A DNA stretch of 64,000 bases, from the NCBI RefSeq assembly GCF_900101175.1, contig NZ_FNFQ01000003.1:62001-126000 (forward strand). Direction: 5' to 3'. Source of the DNA: Stenotrophomonas pavanii. Lineage in GTDB: Bacteria > Pseudomonadota > Gammaproteobacteria > Xanthomonadales > Xanthomonadaceae. Below the pieces are notes generated by a model, which was given only the letters and a program-made list of their open reading frames with translations, searched no databases and was not told the DNA's origin. A program made the position numbers and the translations under genes. Below, one piece after another: positions 31,876-40,503 of the stretch (position 1 is the first letter of the stretch; every line of letters begins with the position of its first letter).

Positions 31876-32850
31876 TCACTCGCTGCGGTGGATCTCCACC
31901 GTCACATGCACCAGCTCTTCATGGATCGCCAGCGCGTTGCGCACGGTATCGGCATCCAGCGTGGCGTCACTGGTGACCACGCTGGCGCTGACCGCGTACT
32001 TGCCGCGACCGACCTGCCAGACGTGCAGGTCGGCCAGGCGTGCCGGCCACGGGCCCTGTTCGATCACTTCGCGCACTTCGGCCACCACCGGCGCGTCCAT
32101 CTGCGCGTCGAGCAGGATGCGGCCGCTGTCGCGCAGCAGGCCGACCGCCCACACCGTGACCAGCACGGCGCCGACCAGGCCCATCACCGGGTCCAGCCAG
32201 GTCAGGCCGAGCAGCTTGCCGCCGAGCAGGGCGACGATGGCCAGCACCGAGGTGGCGGCGTCGGCCAGCACATGGACGTAGGCCGAGCGCAGATTGAGAT
32301 CGTGACCGTGCGCATGGCCGTGGTCGTGGTGGTGGTGGCCATGCCCGTGGTCATGGTGATGGGCATGACTGTGGTGATGATGCGCGTGGCCCGGGCTGTC
32401 GTGCAGCCACCAGGCGCACAGCAGGTTCACGCCCAGCCCGACGGCCGCAATGGCGATGGCTTCGTTGTAGTGGATCGGCGCCGGTACCCACAGCCGCTCC
32501 AGCGATTGCACGGCCATCAGCGCGGCCACGCCGAGCAGGGCGATGGCGCTGGTATAGCCGGCCAGGATCTCGATCTTCCAGGTGCCGAAGGCGAAGCGCG
32601 GGTCGTGCGCGTAGCGGCGTGCGCAGCGGTACGCAAACACTGAAAGCCCGAGCGCCAGCGCATGCGAACTCATGTGCCAGCCATCGGCGAGCACGGCCAT
32701 GGAGTTGAACCACCAGCCGCCGACGATCTCCACGACCATCATGCTGACGGTGAGCCACAGGGCGCGGCGGGTATTGCGTTCGGCCAGCGGATTGCCGTCG
32801 TCGAAGCGGTGTTCGTGGCGACGGGCGGCGGCGAGGGCGTCCAGGTGCAT
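31876..32850 (-). CDS. dmeF: CDF-family divalent metal exporter DmeF
   Basis: A 324-residue cation diffusion facilitator that would export Co(II)/Ni(II), and possibly Zn(II), against protons across the inner membrane. Six membrane helices are recognisable; metal-site motifs are VLADGWHMSSHALAL in TM2 and HVLADAATSVLAI in TM5. A very His-rich cytoplasmic loop (GHAHHHHSHAHHHDHGHG and more) lies between TM4 and TM5, and a soluble CTD begins near DAPVVAEVREVI. The N-terminus carries the RRHEHRFDDG segment seen in DmeF. It is divergent from dmeR with a shared operator, so induction by Ni/Co is expected. The ATG at 32850 is the family-like start. Confidence 0.92.
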   Translation of the reverse strand: MHLDALAAARRHEHRFDDGNPLAERNTRRALWLTVSMMVVEIVGGWWFNSMAVLADGWHMSSHALALGLSVFAYRCARRYAHDPRFAFGTWKIEILAGYTSAIALLGVAALMAVQSLERLWVPAPIHYNEAIAIAAVGLGVNLLCAWWLHDSPGHAHHHHSHAHHHDHGHGHHHHDHGHAHGHDLNLRSAYVHVLADAATSVLAIVALLGGKLLGLTWLDPVMGLVGAVLVTVWAVGLLRDSGRILLDAQMDAPVVAEVREVIEQGPWPARLADLHVWQVGRGKYAVSASVVTSDATLDADTVRNALAIHEELVHVTVEIHRSE

Positions 32851-32877
32851 GGAGGGTGACCAACGGAGGTGGAGTGG

Positions 32878-32894
32878 ATACCCCCATAGGGTAT
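32878..32894. promoter_or_regulatory. RcnR/CsoR-family operator between dmeF and dmeR
   Basis: ATACCCCCATAGGGTAT is an A/T-flanked G/C-tract dyad, the type bound by RcnR and DmeR (ATAC-C(n)...G(n)-TAT). It ends 11 bp before the dmeR ATG and starts 28 bp from the dmeF ATG, so one site could control both divergent genes. The match is to a recalled consensus. Confidence 0.78.
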
Positions 32895-32905
32895 ATGATC
32901 CAGCC

Positions 32906-33190
32906 ATGGCCCATGTACACAGGAATCGAAAGCAGCTGCTGACCCGGGTGCGCCGCATCGCCGGCCAGGTCGCGGCACTGGAGCAGGCACTGGACACGCC
33001 CGAGGGCGAGGCCGGCGACTGTGCGGACGTGCTGGTGCAGGTTGCCGCCGTGCGCGGCGCCGCCCACAGCCTGCTGATGGAGCTGCTGCACGAGCACCTG
33101 CAGGAACACGTGGTGGGCGCCGAAGACCCGCAGCAGCGGGCGGCCGAGGCCGAGGTGCTGGTCGAGCTGCTGCGGCGCTACGGCAAATAG
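32906..33190 (+). CDS. dmeR: Ni/Co-responsive repressor DmeR (RcnR/CsoR family)
   Basis: A 94-residue all-helical repressor. It begins MAHVHRNRKQLLTRVRRIAGQ, the DNA-binding helix of the family. His3, Cys39, His64 and His68 fall at the spacing of the Ni/Co ligands of E. coli RcnR (His3, Cys35, His60, His64; Cys+25 and Cys+29). The pattern points to Ni/Co rather than Cu(I) or formaldehyde sensing. Metal binding should release the operator at 32878-32894 and induce dmeF. The ATG at 32906 is the only start that places His at position 3. Confidence 0.9.
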   Translation: MAHVHRNRKQLLTRVRRIAGQVAALEQALDTPEGEAGDCADVLVQVAAVRGAAHSLLMELLHEHLQEHVVGAEDPQQRAAEAEVLVELLRRYGK

Positions 33191-33201
33191 GCCGAGGGCG
33201 G

Positions 33202-33289
33202 GTAGAGTCGACTGTTAGTCGACTGCTCTTCGCTCAGGCGTCATGAGATCCCGCGCTTCGCGCGATAGTCGACTAACAGTCGACTCTAC
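33202..33289. repeat. SMAG inverted pair, GTCGACT subtype
   Basis: GTAGAGTCGACTG...GTCGACT mirrored by AGTCGACTAACAGTCGACTCTAC with a spacer of about 40 bp; very close to the pair at 2560-2646. The right-hand CTAC supplies the TAG stop of the MerC-like gene. Confidence 0.88.
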
Positions 33290-33660
33290 CCCCCGTGGCG
33301 GTGCCGCGCGTTCCAGATATGCGTGGCGGCCAGCAGCAGGCTGCCGGTGACCGTCATCGGTGTTTCCCAGTCGTGCGAGGGCAGCGCCAGTGCACCGGCC
33401 AGCAGCAGGCCGAGCCCGGTGCCGGCCGTGGCCCAGGCCAGCACCGGCAGCGGGTGACGGCGTTCAGCGCGCCACAGCGCGTAGCCGGTCAGCGGCAAGG
33501 CGATGGCCACGAACAGCAGGTGGACCCATTCCGCTTCGGCCCAGGTGCCGAACAGGGGCAGCGCGGCGGCAAGCAGGGGCAACGCCAGGCAGTGCAGCAG
33601 GCACAGGCTGGACAGGGCGACCGCGCCGGCATCGAGCAGGGCGGCAGACGGTGACTTCAT
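33286..33660 (-). CDS. MerC-domain inner-membrane protein, Zur-associated
   Basis: A 124-residue membrane protein with four predicted helices. The first contains the [14 protein letters not shown] cysteine/histidine motif of MerC-type proteins, which carry soft metals across the inner membrane. Family members in non-mercury contexts are often found beside Zur-regulated genes. No mer operon genes are present, and the promoter faces a Zur box shared with the ZigA-type gene, so a role in zinc scarcity is more likely than mercury resistance. The ATG at 33660 is preferred. The TAG stop is part of a SMAG element. Confidence 0.75.
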   Translation of the reverse strand: MKSPSAALLDAGAVALSSLCLLHCLALPLLAAALPLFGTWAEAEWVHLLFVAIALPLTGYALWRAERRHPLPVLAWATAGTGLGLLLAGALALPSHDWETPMTVTGSLLLAATHIWNARHRHGG

Positions 33661-33681
33661 CGGGGGGGCTCCTTGCGCAAC

Positions 33682-33704
33682 AAGTGTTATACAGTAACAT
33701 TTCC
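33682..33704. promoter_or_regulatory. Zur box between the MerC-like and ZigA-type genes
   Basis: Read on the minus strand the site is GGAAATGTTACTGTATAACACTT. It matches the gammaproteobacterial Zur consensus GAAATGTTATANTATAACATTTC at most positions. It lies in the 68-bp divergent gap, 22 bp from one ATG and 25 bp from the other, so zinc-loaded Zur would repress both genes. Confidence 0.82.
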
Positions 33705-33728
33705 GTTCCGCAGCCAACCCGCTCCGAC

Positions 33729-35054
33729 ATGAACACTGCTTCCCGCGCCGACCGTCGCCTTCCGGTCACCGTGCTGTCCGGCTTCCTGGGGGCCGGCAAG
33801 ACCACCCTGCTCAACCAGATCCTGCGCAACCGTGAGGGCCTGCGCGTGGCGGTCATCGTCAACGACATGAGCGAGGTCAACATCGATGCGCAGCTGCTGC
33901 GCGAGGGCGGCGCCGAACTGCGCCGCACCGAAGAGACGCTGGTGGAATTCAGCAATGGCTGCATCTGCTGCACGCTGCGCGACGACCTGCTGCAGGAAGT
34001 GCGGCGGCTGGCCGATGCCGGGCGCTATGACTATCTGCTGATCGAGTCGACCGGGATCGGCGAGCCGATGCCGGTGGCGGCCACCTTCGCGGTACGCGAC
34101 GAGCAGGGCTTCAGCCTGAGTGACATCGCGCGCCTGGACACGATGGTGACGGTGGTGGATGGCAGCGCGTTCCTCGCCGACTTCGGCTCGACGCTGCGCC
34201 TGGCCGAGCGTGGCCAGCAGGCCGGACCGGACGATGATCGCGGCGTGGTCGACCTGTTGTGTGAGCAGGTCGAGTTTGCCGACGTGATCGTGGTCAGCAA
34301 GGTCGACCAGACCGATGACGAAGTGCTGCAGGACACGCTGGCCGTGCTGCGCGGCCTGAACCGCGACGCCAAGCTGCTGCTGTCCCGCTTCGGTGACGTG
34401 CCGCTGGCCGAGCTGCTGGACACCGGTCGCTTCGACTTCGAGCGTGCACAACGTGCGCCGGGCTGGGTGAAGGAACTGCGTGGCGAGCACACGCCGGAAA
34501 CCGAGGAGTACGGCATCGGCAGTTTCGTCTACCGCTCGCGGCGACCGTTCCATCCCATCCGCTTCGCCCGCGCGCTGCAGTCGGGCATGCCTGGCGTGAT
34601 CCGCAGCAAGGGCTGGTTCTGGCTGGCCAACCGCATGGACTGGGTGGGTGAGCTGAGCAGCGTCGGCGCCGCGACACGCACGCAGGCCGCAGGGTTCTGG
34701 TATGCCGCGCGCGATCGCGTACGCGCAGGGCTGGAGGACACGCCGCCGTTGCTGCCGCCCACGCCGCTGCCGTACAGCGACCTCGGCTGGGCGCGGCAGC
34801 AGGCCGATTGCTGGAGCGCACCGTTGCCGGGGCCGGAGCACTTCCCGGATGCGGCCGCGCATCTGGCGATGCAGCGCCTGTGGCACCCGTTGTGGGGGGA
34901 TCGCCGCCAGGAACTGGTGGTGATCGGCGTGCACATGGATGAGCGTGCGGTCCGTGCGGAACTGGATGCCTGCCTGCTCAACGACCAGGAACTGCGTGCC
35001 GGACCGCTGCTGTGGCAGCAGATGCCGCAGGCATTCCCGGTGTGGAAGCGGTGA
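33729..35054 (+). CDS. zigA: COG0523 zinc metallochaperone GTPase (ZigA-type)
   Basis: A 441-residue SIMIBI GTPase. Walker A is GFLGAGKTT (residues 18-26), switch-like [11 protein letters not shown] follows, the metal-binding CxCC motif is NGCICC (Cys78, Cys80, Cys81), Walker B lies in [14 protein letters not shown], and the guanine motif is VVSKVDQ. The CobW C-terminal domain includes [20 protein letters not shown]. Zur-controlled COG0523 proteins of this kind use GTP to supply zinc to essential enzymes when zinc is scarce. The Zur box directly upstream supports this assignment over a cobalamin role. The ATG at 33729 is the natural start. Confidence 0.9.
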   Translation: MNTASRADRRLPVTVLSGFLGAGKTTLLNQILRNREGLRVAVIVNDMSEVNIDAQLLREGGAELRRTEETLVEFSNGCICCTLRDDLLQEVRRLADAGRYDYLLIESTGIGEPMPVAATFAVRDEQGFSLSDIARLDTMVTVVDGSAFLADFGSTLRLAERGQQAGPDDDRGVVDLLCEQVEFADVIVVSKVDQTDDEVLQDTLAVLRGLNRDAKLLLSRFGDVPLAELLDTGRFDFERAQRAPGWVKELRGEHTPETEEYGIGSFVYRSRRPFHPIRFARALQSGMPGVIRSKGWFWLANRMDWVGELSSVGAATRTQAAGFWYAARDRVRAGLEDTPPLLPPTPLPYSDLGWARQQADCWSAPLPGPEHFPDAAAHLAMQRLWHPLWGDRRQELVVIGVHMDERAVRAELDACLLNDQELRAGPLLWQQMPQAFPVWKR

Positions 35055-35077
35055 CGGTGCACTGAGGATCGATGGGT

Positions 35078-35100
35078 TGCCGGCCAGCGGCCGGCACTAC
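35078..35100. repeat. Single SMAG unit
   Basis: TGCCGGCCAGCGGCCGGCACTAC in the convergent gap between the ZigA-type and ABC-F genes. Confidence 0.85.
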
Positions 35101-35143
35101 CCTTGGTCGATGCGCCGTGCGTCGATGGATGCATGGCTCGACT

Positions 35144-36751
35144 CTACAGAGTGTCACGCCACTGCCAACCCTCGGCGCTCACCTGCAACACCTGCGTCGG
35201 CCGCAACGCCTGCAGCAGGTGCCGGTCGTGGCTGACCATCACCAACGCGCCCGGCCAGGCTGCCAGCAGTGCTTCCAGCGCCTGCAGGGCACCCAGATCC
35301 AGCGCATTGCCGGGTTCGTCGAGCAGCAGCAGTTGCGGTGCCGGATCGGCATACAGCACGCTGGCCAGAGCGCCTTTCACCCGCTCGCCGTCGCTGAGGT
35401 GGTGGGCGGCACGCTGGATGCGCTGGGCGTCCAGCCCGAGCAGGGCCAGCCGTGTGCGCAGTTCACCGGTATCGGCCGCCGGGTTGGCAGCCTGCACGGT
35501 GTCGAGAATGCTGCGTTCGCCGGAGAGTCCCAGCAGCTGCTGGTCGAGCAGCGCCAGCGGCGCATGCCGTTGCACGGTGCCACTGCGCGCAGGCAGCTGG
35601 CCGGCCAACACGCGCAACAGCGTGGACTTGCCACTGCCGTTGTCACCGACCACGGCGATGCGCTGGCTGCGGCGGATCTCCAGCTGCAACGGCGCGCGGC
35701 AGCCATGCGGCAGCACCAGCGACTCGGCCTGCAGCAGTCGTGCGCTGCCTCGCTCGCCGTCACTGGCAAACAGTGCCAGCTCCGGTGTGGCGTGAACCGC
35801 CGAGGCCGCTGCGCGCAGCTGCTCTGCGCTGGCCTGCAGGCGCTCGGCCTGTACCTGCTGCGCGCGGCCATGGCTGGCCTCGGCACGCTGCTTCTGCCGG
35901 CCGAGCAGGATCGGTGCCTGGTTGGCCTGCTTCGCATCACGATTGCCGCGCGCCTGGCGTTGCTGTTGCCGTTCGTGCTGTTCGCGCGCACTGCGCTGCT
36001 GCTGCCGGTGCTGGGCGCGGGCGTGGTCGAGCTGCGCAGCGGCCGCTTCGCGCTCGGCGGCCCGCGCGTCGGCGTAGTGTTGCCACGGCCCGCCATAGCG
36101 ATGCAGTCCGCGCGCGTCGAGCTCGACGATCTGCTGCATGTGCGCCAGCAGTTGGCGATCATGGCTGATCACCAGCAGTCCGCCGCGCCACTGTTGCAAC
36201 CGTTCGTACAACTGCTGGCGATGACGGGCATCGAGGTGGTTGCTGGGTTCGTCCAGGATCAGCCACTCGGCACCGCTGGCCCAGGCGCCGGACAGCGCCA
36301 CCTGCATGGCCTGCCCGCCACTGAGGCGCGCAGCGGGTTGGGCGGGATCGAGATCGCCGGGCAGCCCGAGCACCTGCCATTGCTGCCGCAGGCGCTCGCG
36401 CAGATCCCAGCGCTCGCCGACGCAGGCGAAATCGGCTTCGTCCACGCCGCCGGCTTCGATGCGTTGCAGCGCGGCCAGTGCCTCGCCGACGCCGGCCAGT
36501 TCGCCGACCGTGCCGGCGGGTGGATAGCCGGGTGTCGGCAACAGGAACATGCGGCCGCTGCCGCGGATCTGCCCGCTGTCGGGCAGCAGCCGGCCGGCGA
36601 GCAGGCGTGCGAGCACGCTCTTGCCGGTGCCATTGGCACCGACCAGACCGGTGGCGACGGGTTCGAAGGAAAACGTCAGATCGGCGAACAGCGGGCGGCC
36701 GTCTGCCAATCGATACGACACGCGATCGAGCGTGAGGGAATGCGGGGTCAT
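35144..36751 (-). CDS. ABC-F family ATPase
   Basis: A 535-residue soluble protein with two ABC domains and no membrane segment. Domain 1: Walker A GANGTGKS, signature LSGGQ, Walker B LILDEPSNHLD, switch His in VISHDRQLL. A charged Gln/Arg-rich linker follows (about 235-320). Domain 2: GDNGSGKST, a degenerate signature LSDGE, LLLLDEPGNALD and VMVSHDRHLL. ABC-F proteins act on the ribosome, relieving stalls or protecting against antibiotics. The linker here is long and very basic, unlike a simple Ettα type. The ATG at 36751 is preferred over the longer upstream frame. Confidence 0.88.
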   Translation of the reverse strand: MTPHSLTLDRVSYRLADGRPLFADLTFSFEPVATGLVGANGTGKSVLARLLAGRLLPDSGQIRGSGRMFLLPTPGYPPAGTVGELAGVGEALAALQRIEAGGVDEADFACVGERWDLRERLRQQWQVLGLPGDLDPAQPAARLSGGQAMQVALSGAWASGAEWLILDEPSNHLDARHRQQLYERLQQWRGGLLVISHDRQLLAHMQQIVELDARGLHRYGGPWQHYADARAAEREAAAAQLDHARAQHRQQQRSAREQHERQQQRQARGNRDAKQANQAPILLGRQKQRAEASHGRAQQVQAERLQASAEQLRAAASAVHATPELALFASDGERGSARLLQAESLVLPHGCRAPLQLEIRRSQRIAVVGDNGSGKSTLLRVLAGQLPARSGTVQRHAPLALLDQQLLGLSGERSILDTVQAANPAADTGELRTRLALLGLDAQRIQRAAHHLSDGERVKGALASVLYADPAPQLLLLDEPGNALDLGALQALEALLAAWPGALVMVSHDRHLLQALRPTQVLQVSAEGWQWRDTL

Positions 36752-36943
36752 GCGACCTCCATGGATGCCAGGTTCTCCCCTGCGCGCAGGGGCGGGAAGA
36801 GTCAGGCCGTCTAATGGGAAGACGGCGGCATCAATGGCGCATCGGTCGCGAGCCTCTTGGAGGAATGAGAGCCCAGTATAGCGGGGCTGGCTGAATGGCT
36901 GCGTGCAGCGGCAGAGCCAAGCCATGCTCGGCTGACCTTGAGC

Positions 36944-36966
36944 ATCCACGCATGGCGTGGATCTAC
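36944..36966. repeat. SMAG unit covering the LysR gene's stop codon
   Basis: ATCCACGCATGGCGTGGAT followed by CTAC. A degenerate companion (GCAGAGCCAAGCCATGCTCGGCT) lies at 36911-36933. The TAG within the GTAG is the stop of the minus-strand LysR gene. Confidence 0.75.
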
Positions 36967-37862
36967 GGCACGGTACCCAGCCGGGCGCCGACGAAGTCGA
37001 TGAACACCCGCAGCTTCGGCAGCACGTGGCGGCCAGAGGGCCACAACAGGTGGAAGGTGCCGCAGGAGTGCACATGATCTTCCAGCACGGTGACCAGGCG
37101 GCCGTCGGCCAGCGCCTCGCGCACCGAGTGCACCGGCACGAAGGCCAGGCCGGTATCGCGTAGCGCCAGCGCCACCCGTGCTTCGATGGTGTTGGCCACC
37201 ATGTGCACCGGAAGTTCCTGTGGCGCTTGATCGTCGGGCCAGTGGATCGGCCACGGCTCCAGCTTGCCGGTGGTGGGGAAGCGATAGTGCAGCAGCGTGT
37301 GCTGCATCAGTTCCGCCGGCGTGTGCGGAACCCCGCGGCGCTGCAGGTAGCCCGGCGAGGCGATGACACGGCGCGGGAACACCCCCAGCCGGCGTGCGTT
37401 CATCCGCGAGTCGCTGGGTTCACCCACGCGCAGCACCGCATCGAAGCCTTCCTCGATGACATCGACCAGGCGATCGCTGAAGTCGAGATCCAGGCGGATA
37501 TCCGGGTACGCCGCCATGAACTCGGCCATCAACGGCAGGGTGAGGTCGCCGACCAGCGGCAGGCTGATGCGCAGCGTGCCGCTGGGCGTGGCGTGCGGTT
37601 GTGCCAGCTCGGTGCGGGCCGCATCGCGTTCGTCGAGGATGCGCCGGCAGCGCGCCAGGAACAGCTGGCCTTCGGCGGTGAGGGTGATGCTGCGCGTGCT
37701 GCGGTGGAACAGGCGCACGCCGAGCGCATGCTCCAGCCGCGCAACGCACTTGCCGGCAGCGGAAGCAGAGATGCCCTGCAGGCGCCCGGTCTCGACGAAG
37801 CTGCGGGTGTCGGCGGCGTGGACGAAGGTCTGCAGGTTGGCGAGGTTGTCCAGGACTGACAT
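36963..37862 (-). CDS. LysR-family transcriptional regulator
   Basis: A 299-residue regulator. The N-terminal winged helix is LANLQTFVHAADTRSFVETGRLQGISASAAGKCVARLE with HRSTRSITLTAEG as the wing; the effector-binding domain starts near GTLRISLPLVGDLTLP. Its gene is divergent from the serine hydrolase-MFS operon at 38090 across about 230 bp, so those genes are the likely targets. The start MSVLDNLANL at 37862 is typical of the family. The stop codon lies in a SMAG repeat. Confidence 0.9.
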   Translation of the reverse strand: MSVLDNLANLQTFVHAADTRSFVETGRLQGISASAAGKCVARLEHALGVRLFHRSTRSITLTAEGQLFLARCRRILDERDAARTELAQPHATPSGTLRISLPLVGDLTLPLMAEFMAAYPDIRLDLDFSDRLVDVIEEGFDAVLRVGEPSDSRMNARRLGVFPRRVIASPGYLQRRGVPHTPAELMQHTLLHYRFPTTGKLEPWPIHWPDDQAPQELPVHMVANTIEARVALALRDTGLAFVPVHSVREALADGRLVTVLEDHVHSCGTFHLLWPSGRHVLPKLRVFIDFVGARLGTVP

Positions 37863-38089
37863 CGGCGTAGGGGCAATGAAAGCGGCAGGGTAGGGCGGGT
37901 GATCGCGGCGGGCGGCGGCGCCACCGCAACACTGTGGTGCGGGACGGGCGGTGGCCCTTGCGGCCTTGGAGTTCCGGCCATCATGCCGATTGCGGACTGC
38001 ACGGTCCATGATGCCCGGAGCCGCAACCGGCTTTTTGCGCCGCGCCGTGCTGCCTAACGTGGCGGGCCTCTCCCCCACGGATCACCGCA

Positions 38090-39268
38090 ATGAATGCCGC
38101 TCTTTCCCTTGAACGCGCACCGACGCTGCCTTCGGTGCAGCGCGTGCTGCAGCAGGTCCACCCGACGCGCCTGGTCGGTGCGGTGGTGCTGGTGCGCGAA
38201 CATGGCGTGTTGCGCCACGCCAGCGCGACCGGGCTGGCCGAGCGGGAGTCGGGCATGCCGATGCAGCGCGACCAGCTGTTCCGGCTGGCCTCGGTCAGCA
38301 AGCCACTGCTGAGCACGGTGATCCTGCGCCTGGTGGCCGAAGGCGTGCTCGACCTCGATACGCCGGTGCAGCGCTGGCTGCCGGACTTCCGGCCGGCGCT
38401 GGCCGATGGCCGCAGGCCGCCGATCAGCTTGCGCCAGCTGCTCAGCCACAGCAGCGGGCTGGGCTACCGCTTCTTGGAAGCCGATGCGCACGGACCGTAC
38501 GCCCGGGCCGGCGTCAGCGATGGCATGGACGCCAGCCCGGTGTCCCTGGCCGAGAACGTGCGCCGTATCGCACAGGCGCCGCTGCTGTTCGAACCGGGCA
38601 GCCAGTGGCTGTACTCGCTGGGCGTGGACGTGGCCGGTGCGGTGGCCGAAGCGGCGACCGGTGAAACGTTGCAGGCGCTGTTCGAGCGTCTGCTGGCTGC
38701 CCCGTTGGGCCTGCGCGATACGGCGTTCGCCACGCGCGCTGCCGAGCGCCTGGCAACGCCCTACGTGAGCGACACGCCGCAGCCGCATCGCCTGCAGGAA
38801 GGCGAGATGGTCGCCCCGTTCGAGGGCACGGTCGGCATCGAGTACAGCCTTGCGCGCGCCACCGATGCCAGCCGCTTCGCCTCGGCCGGTGCGGGCCTGG
38901 TCGGCACCGCCGACGAGGTGATGGCGGTGCTGGAGGCGCTGCGTGACGTGCGCACGTCCGACCTGCTGCCGCGTGCGCTGGCGGCAGAGATGGCCAGCCC
39001 GCAGGTGGGCGAGCAGGGGCCGCCGGAGCCTGCCGGCTGGGGCTTCGGGCTGGGCTTTGCGGTGCTGCGTGATGCCGCCGCCAGTGGTACCCCGCAGGGC
39101 TTGGGCAGCTGGCGCTGGGGCGGCGCGTACGGGCACAGCTGGTTCGTCGATCCGGCGCGCGGGCTGAGCGTGGTGGCGCTGACCAACACGCTGTACGAAG
39201 GCATGGATGGCGCCTTTGTCGATGAACTGCGCGACGCGGTCTATGCCGACCTGGAGACCACGCGATGA
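38090..39268 (+). CDS. Serine hydrolase of the beta-lactamase/class C PBP-like family
   Basis: A 392-residue protein without a signal peptide. The SxxK motif is ASVSK (Ser68, Lys71), followed by HSSGLG (residues 120-125). YSL at 175-177 replaces the usual YxN, and GGAYGHSW near the end serves for the third motif. Lack of export and a YSL motif point to an esterase or amidase rather than a true beta-lactamase. It overlaps the MFS gene by 4 bp (ATGA) and is divergent from a LysR gene, making a modify-and-export cassette plausible. The gene has a start just after CACCGCA, with no strong ribosome binding site. Confidence 0.85.
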   Translation: MNAALSLERAPTLPSVQRVLQQVHPTRLVGAVVLVREHGVLRHASATGLAERESGMPMQRDQLFRLASVSKPLLSTVILRLVAEGVLDLDTPVQRWLPDFRPALADGRRPPISLRQLLSHSSGLGYRFLEADAHGPYARAGVSDGMDASPVSLAENVRRIAQAPLLFEPGSQWLYSLGVDVAGAVAEAATGETLQALFERLLAAPLGLRDTAFATRAAERLATPYVSDTPQPHRLQEGEMVAPFEGTVGIEYSLARATDASRFASAGAGLVGTADEVMAVLEALRDVRTSDLLPRALAAEMASPQVGEQGPPEPAGWGFGLGFAVLRDAAASGTPQGLGSWRWGGAYGHSWFVDPARGLSVVALTNTLYEGMDGAFVDELRDAVYADLETTR

Positions 39269-40449
39269 GCGGCCATGCCATCGATGCCGCCAGTCCGGCG
39301 GGCGAGGCCACGCGCCTGCCGTGGACGGGCCTGCTGGCGCTGGCCGGCGGCGGCTTCATCACCCTGCTGACCGAGACCCTGCCGGCCGGCGTGCTGCGGC
39401 CGATGGGCGAGAGCCTGGGCGTGAGTGATGCCGCCGTGGGCCAGCTGGTCAGTGTGTATGCGCTGGGCTCGGTGATGGCGGCACTGCCGATGACCGCGTT
39501 GACCCAGCGCCTGCCACGACGCCCGCTGCTGCTGGCGGCCATCGCCGGCTTCGTGGTGGTCAACACGCTGACCGCGTTGAGCAGCAGCTATGCACTGATC
39601 CTCGCCGCGCGTTTCCTGGCCGGGGTGAGTGGTGGCCTGCTGTGGTCGCTGGTGGCTGGCTACGCCGCGCGCATGGTGGTGCCGTCGCTGCAGGGACGGG
39701 CCATCGCGGTCGCGATGGTCGGTTCGCCGCTGGCGCTGTCGCTGGGGGTGCCGGCGGGGACACTGCTGGGCCAGCAGATCGGCTGGCGCTGGGCGTTCGC
39801 GCTGATGAGCGTGCTGGGCCTGCTGCTGCTGGCCTACGCGCGCTGGGCGTTGCCTGCGCTGCCGGCCGCCGGGGCCGGGCAACGCACTTCGCTGGCGACC
39901 GTGTGGCGCCTGCCCGGTGTACGCAGTGCGCTGCTGGTGATGGCGCTGTACGTGCTGGCGCACAACGTGCTCTACACCTACATCGAGCCGCTGGCGGTCG
40001 ATGCGGGCGCCGGTGCATGGCTGGACCGGCTGCTGCTCGCCTTCGGCGTGGCAGCCATCGCTGGCATCGGCATTGCCGGCTGGGGCGTGGATCGCCACCT
40101 GCACGCACTGGTGTGGGCAGCGGTGATCGGCTTCATCGTGCCGGTGCTGGCGTTGCTGGTGTGGCCCGGCGTGGCAGCGGTACTGCTGCTGGCGACGATC
40201 CTGTGGGGGGGGGCATTCGGCGCGGTGCCGACCCTGTTCCAGACCGCATTGGCCCGGCGTGCCGGGTCTGCGGCCGATCTGGCGCAGTCGATGCTGGTGA
40301 CCGGCTGGAACCTGGCCATCGCCGGCGGGGGCGTAGCGGGCGGCGTGCTGCTGCAGGCCAGCGGCCCCCGTCAGCTGGGATGGCTGCCGTTGCTGTTGCT
40401 GGCGGTGACCGCCGCGTGGCTGCTGGCACGCCCGAAGGCGTGGGCGTAG
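39265..40449 (+). CDS. MFS transporter, DHA1 family drug/sugar efflux type
   Basis: A 394-residue, 12-helix transporter. Motif A is seen as LPMTALTQRLPRRPLLL after TM2, and GSPLALSLGVPAGTLLGQQIGWRWAF is the antiporter motif C region in TM5. These features match the arabinose-efflux/YdhP-like subgroup that exports small hydrophilic or drug molecules by proton antiport. Translation is coupled to the serine hydrolase gene by a 4-bp overlap. A SMAG unit follows. Confidence 0.9.
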   Translation: MSGHAIDAASPAGEATRLPWTGLLALAGGGFITLLTETLPAGVLRPMGESLGVSDAAVGQLVSVYALGSVMAALPMTALTQRLPRRPLLLAAIAGFVVVNTLTALSSSYALILAARFLAGVSGGLLWSLVAGYAARMVVPSLQGRAIAVAMVGSPLALSLGVPAGTLLGQQIGWRWAFALMSVLGLLLLAYARWALPALPAAGAGQRTSLATVWRLPGVRSALLVMALYVLAHNVLYTYIEPLAVDAGAGAWLDRLLLAFGVAAIAGIGIAGWGVDRHLHALVWAAVIGFIVPVLALLVWPGVAAVLLLATILWGGAFGAVPTLFQTALARRAGSAADLAQSMLVTGWNLAIAGGGVAGGVLLQASGPRQLGWLPLLLLAVTAAWLLARPKAWA

Positions 40450-40470
40450 GCGGCGATCACGGGTCAGGTG

Positions 40471-40493
40471 GTGCCGGCCAGCGGCCGGCACTG
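40471..40493. repeat. Single SMAG unit (imperfect end)
   Basis: GTGCCGGCCAGCGGCCGGCAC with CTGC instead of CTAC, between the convergent MFS and EAL genes. Confidence 0.75.
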
Positions 40494-40503
40494 CCGGGTT
40501 GCC

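Noticed and set aside
33286..33660. Mercury resistance (mer) locus
   Set aside because: Only a MerC-domain protein is present, without merR, merA, merT or merP, and the promoter holds a Zur site instead of a MerR dyad.
33729..35054. CobW cobalamin biosynthesis gene
   Set aside because: No cobalamin genes are adjacent and a Zur box precedes the gene, favouring the zinc metallochaperone branch of COG0523.
38090..39268. Class C beta-lactamase of an ampR-ampC type pair
   Set aside because: There is no signal peptide and YSL replaces YxN. The gene is coupled to an exporter, so a cytoplasmic esterase or amidase is more likely.
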